Positions 32,228-40,071 are shown, numbered from the stretch's first letter. The stretch is DNA of 64,000 bases from Candidatus Fibrimonadaceae bacterium (GCA_031281265.1 JAITFO010000015.1:1-64000); one strand, 5' to 3'. Notes: generated by a model from the sequence alone, not told the origin. Made by a program: numbers and translations.

Positions 32228-32965
32228 ATGGTCAATGGTCTATACACAGCGCGTAATGGCATGATGCTCCTGCAAGAGATGCTGGACAATACTGCCCACA
32301 ACCTATCAAACGCTAACACAACCGCTTTTAAAAAGTCCCTGATGGCGAGCATCACCCAGGTCGATATCAGGCATAATGATGAAATGAAGCTCCATCAGGA
32401 TGAAGACCATGTAATGTCCGAAAATTACATAGACTACTCGCAGGGTAGCATGATTATGACCGAAAATCCTTTTGACTTGGCTCTTGAAAATTCAGGTTTT
32501 TTTGAAATTGAAACGGAAAATGGAGTTCGTTATACGAGAAACGGCAGTTTTACCCGCAACGCAATAGGCCAGCTGGTGACCTTGCAGGGCAACAAAGTGC
32601 TAAGCGATGAAGGGCTTCCCATAGATTTAGAAGATTCTACCGTTTTTTCCGTTTCCTCTGCTGGCAGGGTTTATGCAGACGGGAAGATGGTAGGCAAACT
32701 TTCCATTGTGGATTTCGCTAACAAAAGAGAGGAACTCGGGCGCGAAGGCTATAATCTTTATTATTCAAAGAATAACGCGGTACCAGAACAAGCTGTCAAT
32801 ACCACGGTTAGGCAGGGTTTTTTGGAAAGCTCAAATGTGAGCGTTGTAGATTCAATGGTAGAAATGATAAGATTCCATCGCAACTACGAGGCAAACCAAA
32901 AATCCGTTCAGTCAGAAGACGATACTTTAAACAGAGCTGTGAATGATATAGGAAAGGTAGGCTAG
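32228..32965 (+). CDS. flgF: flagellar basal-body rod protein FlgF/FlgG family
   Basis: A 245-residue axial protein of the flagellar rod, exported by the flagellar type III system. The N-terminal rod motif (VNGLYTARNGMMLLQEMLDN then NTAHNLSNANTTAFKKS) and C-terminal 'GFLESSNVSVVDSMVEMIRF' through 'NRAVNDIGKVG' are standard. The middle domain (FDLALENSGFFEIET, YTRNGSFTRN) and the length favour FlgF over FlgG. No other flagellar gene is next to it. A near-perfect sigma-54 promoter ends 12 bp before the ATG, so the message is leaderless or nearly so. Confidence 0.85.
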   Translation: MVNGLYTARNGMMLLQEMLDNTAHNLSNANTTAFKKSLMASITQVDIRHNDEMKLHQDEDHVMSENYIDYSQGSMIMTENPFDLALENSGFFEIETENGVRYTRNGSFTRNAIGQLVTLQGNKVLSDEGLPIDLEDSTVFSVSSAGRVYADGKMVGKLSIVDFANKREELGREGYNLYYSKNNAVPEQAVNTTVRQGFLESSNVSVVDSMVEMIRFHRNYEANQKSVQSEDDTLNRAVNDIGKVG

Positions 32966-32966
32966 G

Positions 32967-33644
32967 CTATTCTGTATGCTTAGTTCTTATGCTTATGGCA
33001 GCCATTATCAGAATTCCAATATAGGCTACTAATATTATAAAAGGCATATTGCCGTACCCCTCTACGCATACGCTTTCTATTTTCAATTCAAATTCGGTAT
33101 TTGCAGGATTTTTCCAGCCGGCGAATAATTCCAAACCGTTCACGAGGGAAAACCTCTTTGGATTGTTGATATATCTTGCTCCTTGCTGTTCAAACCAATA
33201 ATCTGGAGTGTAGAACTGGTTCATAGATAGCTCATAACGCTTTTTGCCAGTTAATTTCAGTTCCTTCATAACGGGTTTCAGAGAGCTACGATCGCCATCT
33301 TTTGTGTGGCTAGGGTCAAACGTCTGCACCGAAACTATTAATTCCTTTAAGTCTGCGGAGCTATGCAAATCCAGCACAAGGTAATCCATTAAATTCCAGT
33401 TCTTTTTTTCATCAAAAGAAAATCCAATTCCGCAATGTCCGTCTTCCTTTGATAACTTGCACTTAAACGCAAGGGGTTTAACTTCCACATAAGCCGCTCC
33501 GCTACCGTGATTTCCATAAGGGTAAAAATCCATGGAATCTTTATCAAAACATTCTTCATGTTTTTCAGTAGGGTAAAGTTCAAACGCGACAATTCCAGCT
33601 ATGCCGAGAATCAGCAATATGGCTCTTAGGTATCTGCTTTTCAT
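32967..33644 (-). CDS. unknown two-helix envelope protein
   Basis: A 225-residue protein with one hydrophobic helix at residues 7-21, a large extracytoplasmic domain with four Cys (EECFDKD, KCKL, GHCGIG, SVCVEG) and beta-rich sequence such as 'YLVLDLHSSADLKELIVSVQ', and a second helix near the C-terminus (FIILVAYIGILIMAAISI). The middle resembles carbohydrate-binding-like sandwiches, but no family is recognised. It overlaps the next gene upstream by 4 bp, so the two are coupled. Confidence 0.55.
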   Translation of the reverse strand: MKSRYLRAILLILGIAGIVAFELYPTEKHEECFDKDSMDFYPYGNHGSGAAYVEVKPLAFKCKLSKEDGHCGIGFSFDEKKNWNLMDYLVLDLHSSADLKELIVSVQTFDPSHTKDGDRSSLKPVMKELKLTGKKRYELSMNQFYTPDYWFEQQGARYINNPKRFSLVNGLELFAGWKNPANTEFELKIESVCVEGYGNMPFIILVAYIGILIMAAISIRTKHTE

Positions 33645-34030
33645 AGGGATTTCACTTTAGGCGGGCGGCCCCTTTTGCGATTTTGAATATCTGGTTCAGC
33701 GGGTTTTGAAGAAGCGGAGCCAAGAGATACCCTTAGAGTTGGTTGCTTTGGTTTTATGGGAGAATCTGTATTCACATCGCTTAGAGAGAATTTTGTTCTT
33801 TCGTTTTTAGCAAATAGCGAACTGAGGCTATTGACGGTTTGTTTGGGTTTGTCTAATTCCTTTGTGATGGTTTGCAGCTTTGCCGTATCGTTCTCTTTTT
33901 TTATAGCAGCTCTTTCTTTTTTTCCGGGGCGTTTGCACGGCTTCCATTCCTTTTCCATATCAAGGACGGTTCTTCTTTCCAATTCCTCAACTGTGGGCAA
34001 AAGCAGTTCTGACGGAATTTCAATGTTCAT
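33641..34030 (-). CDS. basic protein with C-terminal AT-hook
   Basis: A 129-residue hydrophilic protein with many Lys, Pro and Ser residues. The end reads QNRKRGRPPKVKSL; RKRGRPPK is a canonical AT-hook that binds the minor groove of AT-rich DNA. The N-terminus (MNIEIPSELLLPTVEELERR) is the only folded-looking part. ATG 34030 is used because GGAGAAAATT precedes it. It overlaps the NifU-like gene upstream by 11 bp. It could be a small nucleoid protein; that is inference. Confidence 0.6.
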   Translation of the reverse strand: MNIEIPSELLLPTVEELERRTVLDMEKEWKPCKRPGKKERAAIKKENDTAKLQTITKELDKPKQTVNSLSSLFAKNERTKFSLSDVNTDSPIKPKQPTLRVSLGSASSKPAEPDIQNRKRGRPPKVKSL

Positions 34031-34838
34031 AATTTTCTCCTGTGTTCCAAAGCTGTAGTTCAGGTTCAACTGTTAAACCGTAATACACATGTTGCTGGAG
34101 CTGGTTTTCTATGTAATATAGAGTTCCTCCGTTTGCAGCCCCACAACCTGCGCAGGCACCGTTATAGCGAATCATAAGCGTTGTCCCGTCTTTAATGCCT
34201 AAAACTTCTAGGCCGCCGCCATCGCCTGCGAGCATAGTGCGTACGCTATCGTTCAAACATTCTTCTATCTTTTCAAGTTTTTGAGACTCGCTCAATGCTT
34301 CCCACTGTGCGTCCGCTTCTGTTCTGCCCTCTACGGTGTGAGCTTTTAGCTTTGCGCTTCCCATAGCGGCTCTTGCCGCAAGCGCAACATTCTTTTTTTC
34401 CGGGTAAGCCTCGGTCACCATTGCGGGTAGTTTTGCAACAGTTTGGAAGTCTTCGTTATCCGGCTTTACATCAAATTTTTCAAATAGATTTTCACAGGAT
34501 AAATCTTGAATTTCATTCACCTTTTTGCTCAAAAGCGCTTCGCATAGAATATCCGCCAAGGCGGTTAGCACAGGCCCGCCGTAGGTGAAGAATTTAGTGT
34601 CTAGAACTTGCTCTGCGTCTGGGTCTATCAAAACATAAACCTTAAGCGTTCCGGATTTAACATCCACCAAAGCAAGCCCTTTGTCATTTGCCTCCATCTG
34701 GAAAATAGCTCCCCGCCGCTTTGGAAAGCGGGCTATTTGCTCAAGGCTTTGTGGAATTTCCATTTCCCCCGTCATTATCTGGGAGAATATAGAAAAAATG
34801 TTCCCTTTGGCACTAATGTTTACGGATTTTTTCCCCAT
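34020..34838 (-). CDS. NifU-like iron-sulfur scaffold protein
   Basis: A 272-residue cytoplasmic protein in two parts. Residues 30-110 resemble a NifU N-terminal scaffold ('DAEQVLDTKFFTYGGPVLTA' then LCEALLSKKVNEIQDLS) but keep few of the usual cluster Cys. Residues 175-262 are a NifU C-terminal domain with the diagnostic CAGC in 'YNGACAGCGAANGGTLYYIE'. It could build or carry Fe-S clusters. No nifS/iscS partner is visible. It overlaps the transposase gene upstream by 19 bp, which looks accidental. Confidence 0.75.
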   Translation of the reverse strand: MGKKSVNISAKGNIFSIFSQIMTGEMEIPQSLEQIARFPKRRGAIFQMEANDKGLALVDVKSGTLKVYVLIDPDAEQVLDTKFFTYGGPVLTALADILCEALLSKKVNEIQDLSCENLFEKFDVKPDNEDFQTVAKLPAMVTEAYPEKKNVALAARAAMGSAKLKAHTVEGRTEADAQWEALSESQKLEKIEECLNDSVRTMLAGDGGGLEVLGIKDGTTLMIRYNGACAGCGAANGGTLYYIENQLQQHVYYGLTVEPELQLWNTGENYEH

Positions 34839-35395
34839 AAAATTGGGTTGTTACGGATGTATTTCGCAATTCTTGCGTATTCTGCCTTATCGCGGATTAT
34901 GCGTTCGTAATAATTGCGTTGCCATAATTTCCCCAAACCGCATTTATTTTGATTTGATATTTCCAAACATTTCGTAAAAACCAATGATTTATACGCCCCG
35001 ATAATACGTCCAATTGTAGGGGCGACCCTCGCGGTCGCCCCATTTGCATTCGTATTCGCATTTGCGGTGGTACCATCGTGGGTTTGGGCATCATTATGGA
35101 ATTGGGCGACCGCGAGGGTCGCCCCTACGTTGATTTCAATTATTCCGTGAATATGGTCTGGCATTATTTGGAAAATGTCGAATTTTGTTTCTAAATATCG
35201 TTCCGATAATTTTTTCCATTCATTATATGCAATATTGCCGTAATCATTAAATATCATTTTTTCGTTTTCAATTTCGCCAAAATAATGCATACGGTTTTGG
35301 CAACACACCGTAACAAAATATGCCCCAATGCCTGCATAATTATGGCTGCGTAAACGTATGGAATGCCTATCGTGCCGTTCAGGGTTATATTTCAT
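34820..35395 (-). CDS. REP-associated tyrosine transposase (RAYT)
   Basis: A 191-residue Y1/HUH transposase of the TnpA-REP type. It starts with 'YNPERHDRHSIRLRSHNYAG', has the HUH-type motif 'MPDHIHGII', and the catalytic Tyr region 'RNYYERIIRDKAEYARIAKYI'. RAYTs act on REP hairpins. The middle of the frame carries an extra segment of about 35 residues (GATLAVAQ to GATARVAP) that is encoded by two inverted REP hairpins and the spacer between them, still in frame. One copy only is visible in the window. Confidence 0.88.
   Translation of the reverse strand: MKYNPERHDRHSIRLRSHNYAGIGAYFVTVCCQNRMHYFGEIENEKMIFNDYGNIAYNEWKKLSERYLETKFDIFQIMPDHIHGIIEINVGATLAVAQFHNDAQTHDGTTANANTNANGATARVAPTIGRIIGAYKSLVFTKCLEISNQNKCGLGKLWQRNYYERIIRDKAEYARIAKYIRNNPILWGKNP
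35016..35041 (+). repeat. REP hairpin, left copy
   Basis: A 9-bp stem GGGGCGACC / GGTCGCCCC with a CTCGC loop, preceded by GTA. Lies inside the RAYT reading frame. Confidence 0.8.
35103..35128 (-). repeat. REP hairpin, right inverted copy
   Basis: The reverse complement of the left REP hairpin with one difference in 26 bases: GGGCGACC, loop GCGAG, GGTCGCCC followed by CTAC. The two are separated by about 60 bp, as in BIME-type pairs. Confidence 0.8.
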
Positions 35396-35545
35396 ATTTG
35401 CCTCCTATTTTTGAATTCTACCTATTAGACGAGTGTCACAGGGAAAAACCGATATTTTTTTTGCATTTTTATCATTTTTCGTTTTATTTATGGATAAAAG
35501 GTAATTTTTTAATGCCTTTGTCATTTTTTTATATATTCTATTCCT

Positions 35546-36544
35546 ATGAGAATCTGCCCCTTGTTTGCTAAACTGGCAGCCTTTGGGCTTGCTATGGCTT
35601 TAACCTTTGGCTGCTCATCGGAGGGTAACAACAATAGCGGCGGCGGTGGCGTGGTATGGAATACAACCTATTGCGTTGTTGAAAGCATGGGACTTTGCGT
35701 GACTGGCTTGACTGGCAAGCAATGCAGAGATGAAGGATACAAAGGGTATGATGGCTATTTTGATACAGAATGTCCTTCCGGCTATGACAAAGTAACAGTT
35801 TCGGGCGTTTCCTCCTCGTCCGGCGGTAGCGGTTCTAGCAGTTCCGCAACTGGCAACGTCGTCTCGTCTTCGTCCGGTGGCGGTAGCAACCCTGTAGGTT
35901 CATCTTCGTCAAGGGGCGGCGGTATTGTTTACGGAGTTGATGTATCTTATCAGGACGAGATTTACAAGACGGTTAAGATAGGCAACCAAACTTGGTTCCA
36001 GCGTAATTTGAATTACAATGCAAGTGGTAGCAAGTGTGGCAATGGCGGCAGCCTTAGCGATGCGAATACTACAACTTGCGATACCTATGGCAGGCTTTAC
36101 GACTGGGCTACGGCAATGGCACTGCCTTCCAAATGCAATAGTATTCTATCCACAAGCGATGCCGATTGTGCTATAACAACTCCCAACCATCGTGGCATTT
36201 GCCCCAGTGGTTGGCATATACCAAGCGATGCGGATTGGGAAGCGTTGATGACAGCAGTTGGCGGTTCTGGAACAGCGGGAACCAAATTGAAAGCCAATTC
36301 TGATTTGTGGGTCAGCAATGGCAAAGGCACGGACAATTACGGGTTTTCCGCTCTGCCGGGCGGCTACGGCGGTTCCGGTGGCTATTTCGGCAATGTCGGC
36401 AGCAACGGCTTCTGGTGGAGTGCCTCGGAGTACAATGCTAACTACGCCTACCGCCGGGACATGTACTACAGCTACGAGAACGTCAACTGGGACTACAACG
36501 ATAAGAGCAACTACTTGTTCAGTGTTCGTTGTCTCCAGGACTAG
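35546..36544 (+). CDS. FISUMP-domain lipoprotein with Ser/Gly-rich linker
   Basis: A 332-residue lipoprotein: signal sequence with lipobox (TFGC), a small Cys-containing segment (about 40-85), a linker of Ser and Gly runs to about residue 130, then the FISUMP domain from 'YKTVKIGNQTWFQRNLN' through 'CPSGWHIPSDADWEAL' and 'YGFSALPGGYGGSGG' to 'SVRCLQD'. A TATATT lies eight bases before the ATG and no ribosome site is present. The last 44 codons are variable at NNC codons. It lies directly left of the prophage. A surface-exposed binding role is inferred. Confidence 0.85.
   Translation: MRICPLFAKLAAFGLAMALTFGCSSEGNNNSGGGGVVWNTTYCVVESMGLCVTGLTGKQCRDEGYKGYDGYFDTECPSGYDKVTVSGVSSSSGGSGSSSSATGNVVSSSSGGGSNPVGSSSSRGGGIVYGVDVSYQDEIYKTVKIGNQTWFQRNLNYNASGSKCGNGGSLSDANTTTCDTYGRLYDWATAMALPSKCNSILSTSDADCAITTPNHRGICPSGWHIPSDADWEALMTAVGGSGTAGTKLKANSDLWVSNGKGTDNYGFSALPGGYGGSGGYFGNVGSNGFWWSASEYNANYAYRRDMYYSYENVNWDYNDKSNYLFSVRCLQD
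36413..36544 (+). other. DGR-type variable region, copy 3
   Basis: The WW-to-stop segment, with TAC, AAC, GAC, AGC and CGC codons at almost every site that differs from copies 1 and 2. The end shares GGACTAG, one base, GCGTT with copy 1 beyond the stop codon, and a CATCC/GGATG hairpin lies about 50 bp downstream. Confidence 0.55.
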
Positions 36545-36744
36545 CGCGTTGTGAACGTCTGAACCCCACGCCCATACGCTACTTACTCGCTGGCGAACAT
36601 CCGCAGGATGGTCATTCGCCCGATTAAAAGGATTCACCCGATTTACCAGAATAATAAATGAAGCTCATCTATAAAATCTTTATCGAGTGTCTGTTATACT
36701 TACTAAGTCCCAATAATTAGTCCGTTTTACCCTAAAATCGGTAT

Positions 36745-36758
36745 TGTTTGCCCAAACA
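36745..36758. promoter_or_regulatory. operator-like inverted repeat before early phage genes
   Basis: TGTTTG, CC, CAAACA is a perfect 6-bp dyad 29 bp before the first phage ATG. An outer ATCGGT / ACCGAT pair surrounds it. This looks like a repressor site. The 240 bp between the FISUMP gene and 36787 hold nothing else I can name. Confidence 0.45.
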
Positions 36759-36786
36759 GTCCAAAAACCGATATAGGAGAAACGGC

Positions 36787-36987
36787 ATGACAAAAGCGCA
36801 GAAAAACAAAGTTCCTAACGTTGTACATGGTGTTTTGAAGCACGTGTTAGGAATAACCGATTTTGATCCTGATAGGGAAGAATATGTCGTGAATTTTATG
36901 AATTTCCCCTTTTACATAAATAAAGGAGAATACGATCAGCTTCTCGGATTCGTTCAATCCGTTTCCGCGGGGGGAAATGTAAAATGA
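36787..36987 (+). CDS. early phage protein, unknown
   Basis: A 66-residue protein with a basic N-terminus and a mixed alpha/beta body (HGVLKHVLGITDFDPDREEY). AGGAG lies eight bases before the ATG at 36787; a longer frame from 36748 would begin inside the operator-like dyad. First gene of the early run; stop overlaps the next start by 4 bp. No family recognised. Confidence 0.65.
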   Translation: MTKAQKNKVPNVVHGVLKHVLGITDFDPDREEYVVNFMNFPFYINKGEYDQLLGFVQSVSAGGNVK

Positions 36988-37175
36988 ATAAAAACATTCC
37001 GCATGAGACAGTATCTAGAAAAGGTTTAACAGTTACTTCTAAGGCTTTTAATTTGGTGGAATCCGAGCGTCTGCGATTGCTCCGCCGCACTGGTAAGCTG
37101 AAACCAAGGTATGAAATTGTTAGCGATATTATTTGCGCTGCGCTTGGCGAGCGAGGGAAGGTAGGTAATGCCTAA
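36984..37175 (+). CDS. small basic phage protein, unknown
   Basis: A 63-residue basic protein with a likely helix-turn-helix-sized helical core ('FNLVESERLRLLRRTGKLKP') and a hydrophobic end. It overlaps both neighbours by 4-8 bp. A DNA-binding role is possible from its charge and size only. Confidence 0.6.
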   Translation: MNKNIPHETVSRKGLTVTSKAFNLVESERLRLLRRTGKLKPRYEIVSDIICAALGERGKVGNA

Positions 37176-37479
37176 TTGCTCAAATTGTGTAGATTGCCAG
37201 GTAGAAAAAACTCCCAAATGTCTAGAAACTCAATTAAATTTTTTAAACAGCGTAAAAGCAAATATAAATCTTCTTAAATCTTCAGTAAAAAGCCCTACGG
37301 AAGAAGGTAAAGATTACGACGTGATGTTGATAGTTGAGTTTGAACTTTTTATGTCTGAGCGAGAAGCACTTGCTTTGGCAAAAGAAATTCAGGACAGGTG
37401 GACAAATAAATCGAAAGACCATTTCGGAAAAATTTTAATAAGGACACTTGGTGCTAAAAGTAAGGAGGCAGAACTATGA
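37168..37479 (+). CDS. early phage protein with N-terminal Cys cluster
   Basis: A 103-residue protein. The start PNCSNCVDCQVEKTPKC has four Cys that may bind a metal; the rest is alpha/beta with 'MLIVEFELFMSEREALALAK'. Overlaps upstream by 8 bp and downstream by 4 bp. No family recognised. Confidence 0.6.
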   Translation: MPNCSNCVDCQVEKTPKCLETQLNFLNSVKANINLLKSSVKSPTEEGKDYDVMLIVEFELFMSEREALALAKEIQDRWTNKSKDHFGKILIRTLGAKSKEAEL

Positions 37480-37646
37480 GCAAAGAAATAAAATGTGGTT
37501 GTTGTGGAAAAAAAACATCCTCGTGGATGATTTTGCATCTCTTAGATTCTATAAGAGCTAGACTATGCTATTCTTGCTCCAGCAGAGACGATGTTGATAA
37601 AATACTAACGCTAAAAAATAAGCAGAGGGTAAACAAATGCAAATAA
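37476..37646 (+). CDS. small zinc-ribbon phage protein
   Basis: A 56-residue protein with CGCC near residue 7 and CYSC near residue 31, spaced like a treble-clef or ribbon site, and a Lys-rich tail. AAGGAGG precedes the ATG. Overlaps the next gene by 10 bp. It may bind nucleic acid or an RNA polymerase subunit; unproven. Confidence 0.6.
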   Translation: MSKEIKCGCCGKKTSSWMILHLLDSIRARLCYSCSSRDDVDKILTLKNKQRVNKCK

Positions 37647-37867
37647 TAAACCCATTCACATTCTCCGTAAAAAAATATATAGTAGCTGTTAAAGTTCTAA
37701 CTACTAAAAAGCTCTTTGTTTCTTACAGCTGTGACACAATAGAAGAGGCGGAAAAATCTCTCAATACGCATAAAAGCTACTTCAGAAATTGCGTATCAGT
37801 AAAAATATTCGAGGCAATAGGTAATACGTGTAAAATGTACATAGATGCAAAGGCGGTAATAAAATGA
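37637..37867 (+). CDS. early phage protein, unknown
   Basis: A 76-residue protein of alternating strands ('YIVAVKVLTTKKLFVSYS') and one acidic helix (TIEEAEKSL). Overlaps both neighbours. No family recognised. Confidence 0.55.
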   Translation: MQIINPFTFSVKKYIVAVKVLTTKKLFVSYSCDTIEEAEKSLNTHKSYFRNCVSVKIFEAIGNTCKMYIDAKAVIK

Positions 37868-38142
37868 AAAAATTTCTCCGTTGGCTTTTCAAAAAAGAAA
37901 TAGCAGAGGATAAATCAACACTTGACATCTTGATAAAGATACGTGCTCTAATAACTGGAGGTAATTTGCACAGTGTTTTTGTTAGGGATATGTCCGCAGA
38001 AATGTTGAACATACTTATCTATAAAACCACAGACAATAGAGGAAAGGCTTATTTTTTAGAGCAACTTTACTCTATTTACGCTGATATAGAACAAAAGATG
38101 AAGGAAGAAAAGGAGAGGACAAATGATTACCATGCCAGATGA
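37864..38142 (+). CDS. early phage protein, unknown
   Basis: A 92-residue mostly helical protein with a basic start (KKFLRWLFKKE) and a charged end (QKMKEEKERTNDYHAR). Overlaps upstream by 4 bp and downstream by 20 bp. No family recognised. Confidence 0.55.
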   Translation: MKKFLRWLFKKEIAEDKSTLDILIKIRALITGGNLHSVFVRDMSAEMLNILIYKTTDNRGKAYFLEQLYSIYADIEQKMKEEKERTNDYHAR

Positions 38143-38326
38143 ATATGCTGACCTGTTCGATGACATCCGTAGCACGCTAATATGCTGCTCTCGGCAAGAT
38201 TGTGTTATATTAGCGCTAAATAGTATGCTTGAGGATATACTATCAAACCGCAATATCGAGGATTGGTACTACACTTTTCAACGTGCTCATGACCAGTTGC
38301 AAAAAGTTATGGAAGGTGTAAAATGA
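38123..38326 (+). CDS. early phage protein, unknown
   Basis: A 67-residue acidic helical protein with three Cys (TLICCSRQDC). GGAGAGG precedes the ATG at 38123; a second ATG at 38132 is possible. Overlaps the next gene by 4 bp. No family recognised. Confidence 0.55.
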   Translation: MITMPDEYADLFDDIRSTLICCSRQDCVILALNSMLEDILSNRNIEDWYYTFQRAHDQLQKVMEGVK

Positions 38327-38718
38327 AAAAAAAGAAAACCGTACCAAAAAATAAATGCAAGTCCAGGAAGAAGTGGACTAAATGCGCGACCGAAGAAGAG
38401 CGCAAAGCTCGGCTTGCTGCCAGCCAGAAAAGATTCCGGGAGAGAAACAAAGAGAAAGTTAACGGATGGCAGAGAGACTGGCGGGAAAAGAACCCGGATA
38501 AAGTTGAGAAGTACAAAAAAGAGCAAACCGATGCGCGAGTTTTCTGGCGCAACTTTTCAGGCAAGTTTAACGCATCCGATTTGGAAGCAAGGATTGCGAA
38601 GCTGGAAAAGGAAAGCGAGAATTGGGCAAAGGAAAAAGCGGATATTTTGGCGGACTTGGAAGAAGTTTTGCAGGACAACAGGAAATTGCGGGAAGAAATA
38701 AAATGGGGGAAGAAATGA
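38323..38718 (+). CDS. basic coiled-coil phage protein
   Basis: A 131-residue protein. Residues 1-65 are extremely basic (KKKKTVPKNKCKSRKKW, then RFRERNKEKVNGWQRDWREK) and residues 75-131 form a coiled coil (LEARIAKLEKESENW). The plan suits a nucleic-acid binding dimer. Start and stop overlap the neighbours by 4 bp. No named family. Confidence 0.6.
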   Translation: MKKKKTVPKNKCKSRKKWTKCATEEERKARLAASQKRFRERNKEKVNGWQRDWREKNPDKVEKYKKEQTDARVFWRNFSGKFNASDLEARIAKLEKESENWAKEKADILADLEEVLQDNRKLREEIKWGKK

Positions 38719-38924
38719 GCGAACTTACACAGGAAGAGCGGTGCGAGCTTAACAATATCCGTCACGAGATAGAGAGGATGGAAAAACTGACCACAAGCGA
38801 GAAGCTGAAAGCGGTGAGCGCGGTTCTGCGCGGTGTGCTTGAATTATACTCATCGAATTTCGTATTGGCTAATGCTAGGTACCAGCTTGAGCGTTGCTGC
38901 CAGAACAATATGGAGCGGCTATGA
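38715..38924 (+). CDS. small helical phage protein, unknown
   Basis: A 69-residue helical protein ('LNNIRHEIERMEKLTTSEKL') with three Cys near its end. ATG at 38715 overlaps the previous stop (ATGA), and its own TGA overlaps the next ATG. A longer upstream start would lie fully within the coiled-coil gene. Confidence 0.55.
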   Translation: MSELTQEERCELNNIRHEIERMEKLTTSEKLKAVSAVLRGVLELYSSNFVLANARYQLERCCQNNMERL

Positions 38925-39676
38925 GCACAGCGGAGTATATGCGAAATTCCAGGCGGAGAATACCAGTGATGGTCAATGGTAAAGCTTTTGAAATAAATGG
39001 CAATGAGTTGTGCAAATTGAACGAAATTTTGTTCTTTATGAACGCGGAAGAGATGGAAACTTTGTTTGAGATGTTCAAAACGCACAATAAAGCGTTCAGA
39101 ATGAACATAGAATTGTGCGATATGAACACGAAAAACGGCGAAAATAGCGAAAAAACGCCATTTTCAGCGGAAAAAACCCTTCGCGGGGGGAGGGGGGGAA
39201 TTTTTTTATTAAATAATACGTCTAACCCTAGTGATACGTTTGATAGCACAAAAGTACAATTAAAAGAAAAAATAGAAAAAAAGAAACGCGAAAATCACAG
39301 CGAGGAAATTCTCAAAAATTTTGAAATTTTTTGGCAGGCTTGGCCCTGCAGTCATCGCAAAACGGACAAACAAGGCTCGCTGAAACGATTTGCGGCGGCG
39401 TTTAGAAATAACAAGGATTTGTCTTTTGAAACGATTATGAAAGGGCTTGAATGGTGGAAGAATAGCAACGGCTGGCGCGACCCGCAATACATACCGGCTC
39501 CTGAGGTTTGGCTTTACAAATGCCGCTGGCTATCAGTGCAAAACGAGCCATCGCAGCCAAGCGAACCTCAACACTTTGCCACTAGCGCACAGCCACCGCA
39601 GCCACAGGACGATACAAAGCGCATGAGCAACACAGAACTCGCAGAATTGTTCAGAACGGCGGGGGGTACGACATGA
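38921..39676 (+). CDS. phage replication protein (initiator or helicase-loader type)
   Basis: A 251-residue protein. The N-terminal 85 residues look like a small helical domain; a linker with runs of Gly and Lys follows; residues 125-205 contain FEIFWQAWPCSHRKTDKQGS, 'GLEWWKNSNGW' and 'YIPAPEVWLYKCRW', the pattern of phage replication proteins that load a DnaB-type helicase. The C-terminus is Pro/Gln-rich. A phage DnaB is encoded at 43827. The linker DNA has unusual G6-A-G7 tracts at about 39184-39198. Confidence 0.65.
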   Translation: MSTAEYMRNSRRRIPVMVNGKAFEINGNELCKLNEILFFMNAEEMETLFEMFKTHNKAFRMNIELCDMNTKNGENSEKTPFSAEKTLRGGRGGIFLLNNTSNPSDTFDSTKVQLKEKIEKKKRENHSEEILKNFEIFWQAWPCSHRKTDKQGSLKRFAAAFRNNKDLSFETIMKGLEWWKNSNGWRDPQYIPAPEVWLYKCRWLSVQNEPSQPSEPQHFATSAQPPQPQDDTKRMSNTELAELFRTAGGTT

Positions 39677-40071
39677 AGCTCTATAGAGAGATAGATGTGC
39701 TTGCGTGTATTGATAGTATCATCACTAATTGGCGTTATATTAGCGATAGATATCATGACAAATATTATGTTGACGAAAAAACATTCCGGCGTATGCTTGG
39801 GCTTAGCCGCACTAAATTTTATGATATGAAAAAAGCAGGCAAGTTTGAGTTGGGAATGCAATCCGCAACTAGAGGAACAAGGCGTGTTAAATACCACATT
39901 CTTTTCAATTACCAGACCCAGAAAATAGAGATTGAGGGTCAAAAGAGATTACCCATTGAACCCAAACATAGGAGAAACAACAATGGCAAAAAAGCAGCAA
40001 AACAGCAAAGCCCTGAGCAAAAAAGCGAGCAAGGCTTTCAAGAAGGCAGCAGCGGAAACGCAAACCAATAA
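39673..40071 (+). CDS. phage protein with possible helix-turn-helix
   Basis: A 132-residue protein. Residues 35-65 (DEKTFRRMLGLSRTKFYDMK) look like an excisionase- or MerR-type helix-turn-helix; the last 40 residues are basic and Gln-rich and overlap the ParB-like gene by 89 bp. It may regulate or bind phage DNA. The overlap is long, so the true end of the folded part is probably before it. Confidence 0.55.
   Translation: MKLYREIDVLACIDSIITNWRYISDRYHDKYYVDEKTFRRMLGLSRTKFYDMKKAGKFELGMQSATRGTRRVKYHILFNYQTQKIEIEGQKRLPIEPKHRRNNNGKKAAKQQSPEQKSEQGFQEGSSGNANQ

Noticed and set aside
36691-36700. CTGTTATACT occurs at 36691-36700 and 63726-63735, flanking the prophage, as if att repeats
   Set aside because: Ten bases in two stretches of about 250 bp can match by chance, and the sequence contains a TATACT-type promoter box that would recur anyway.
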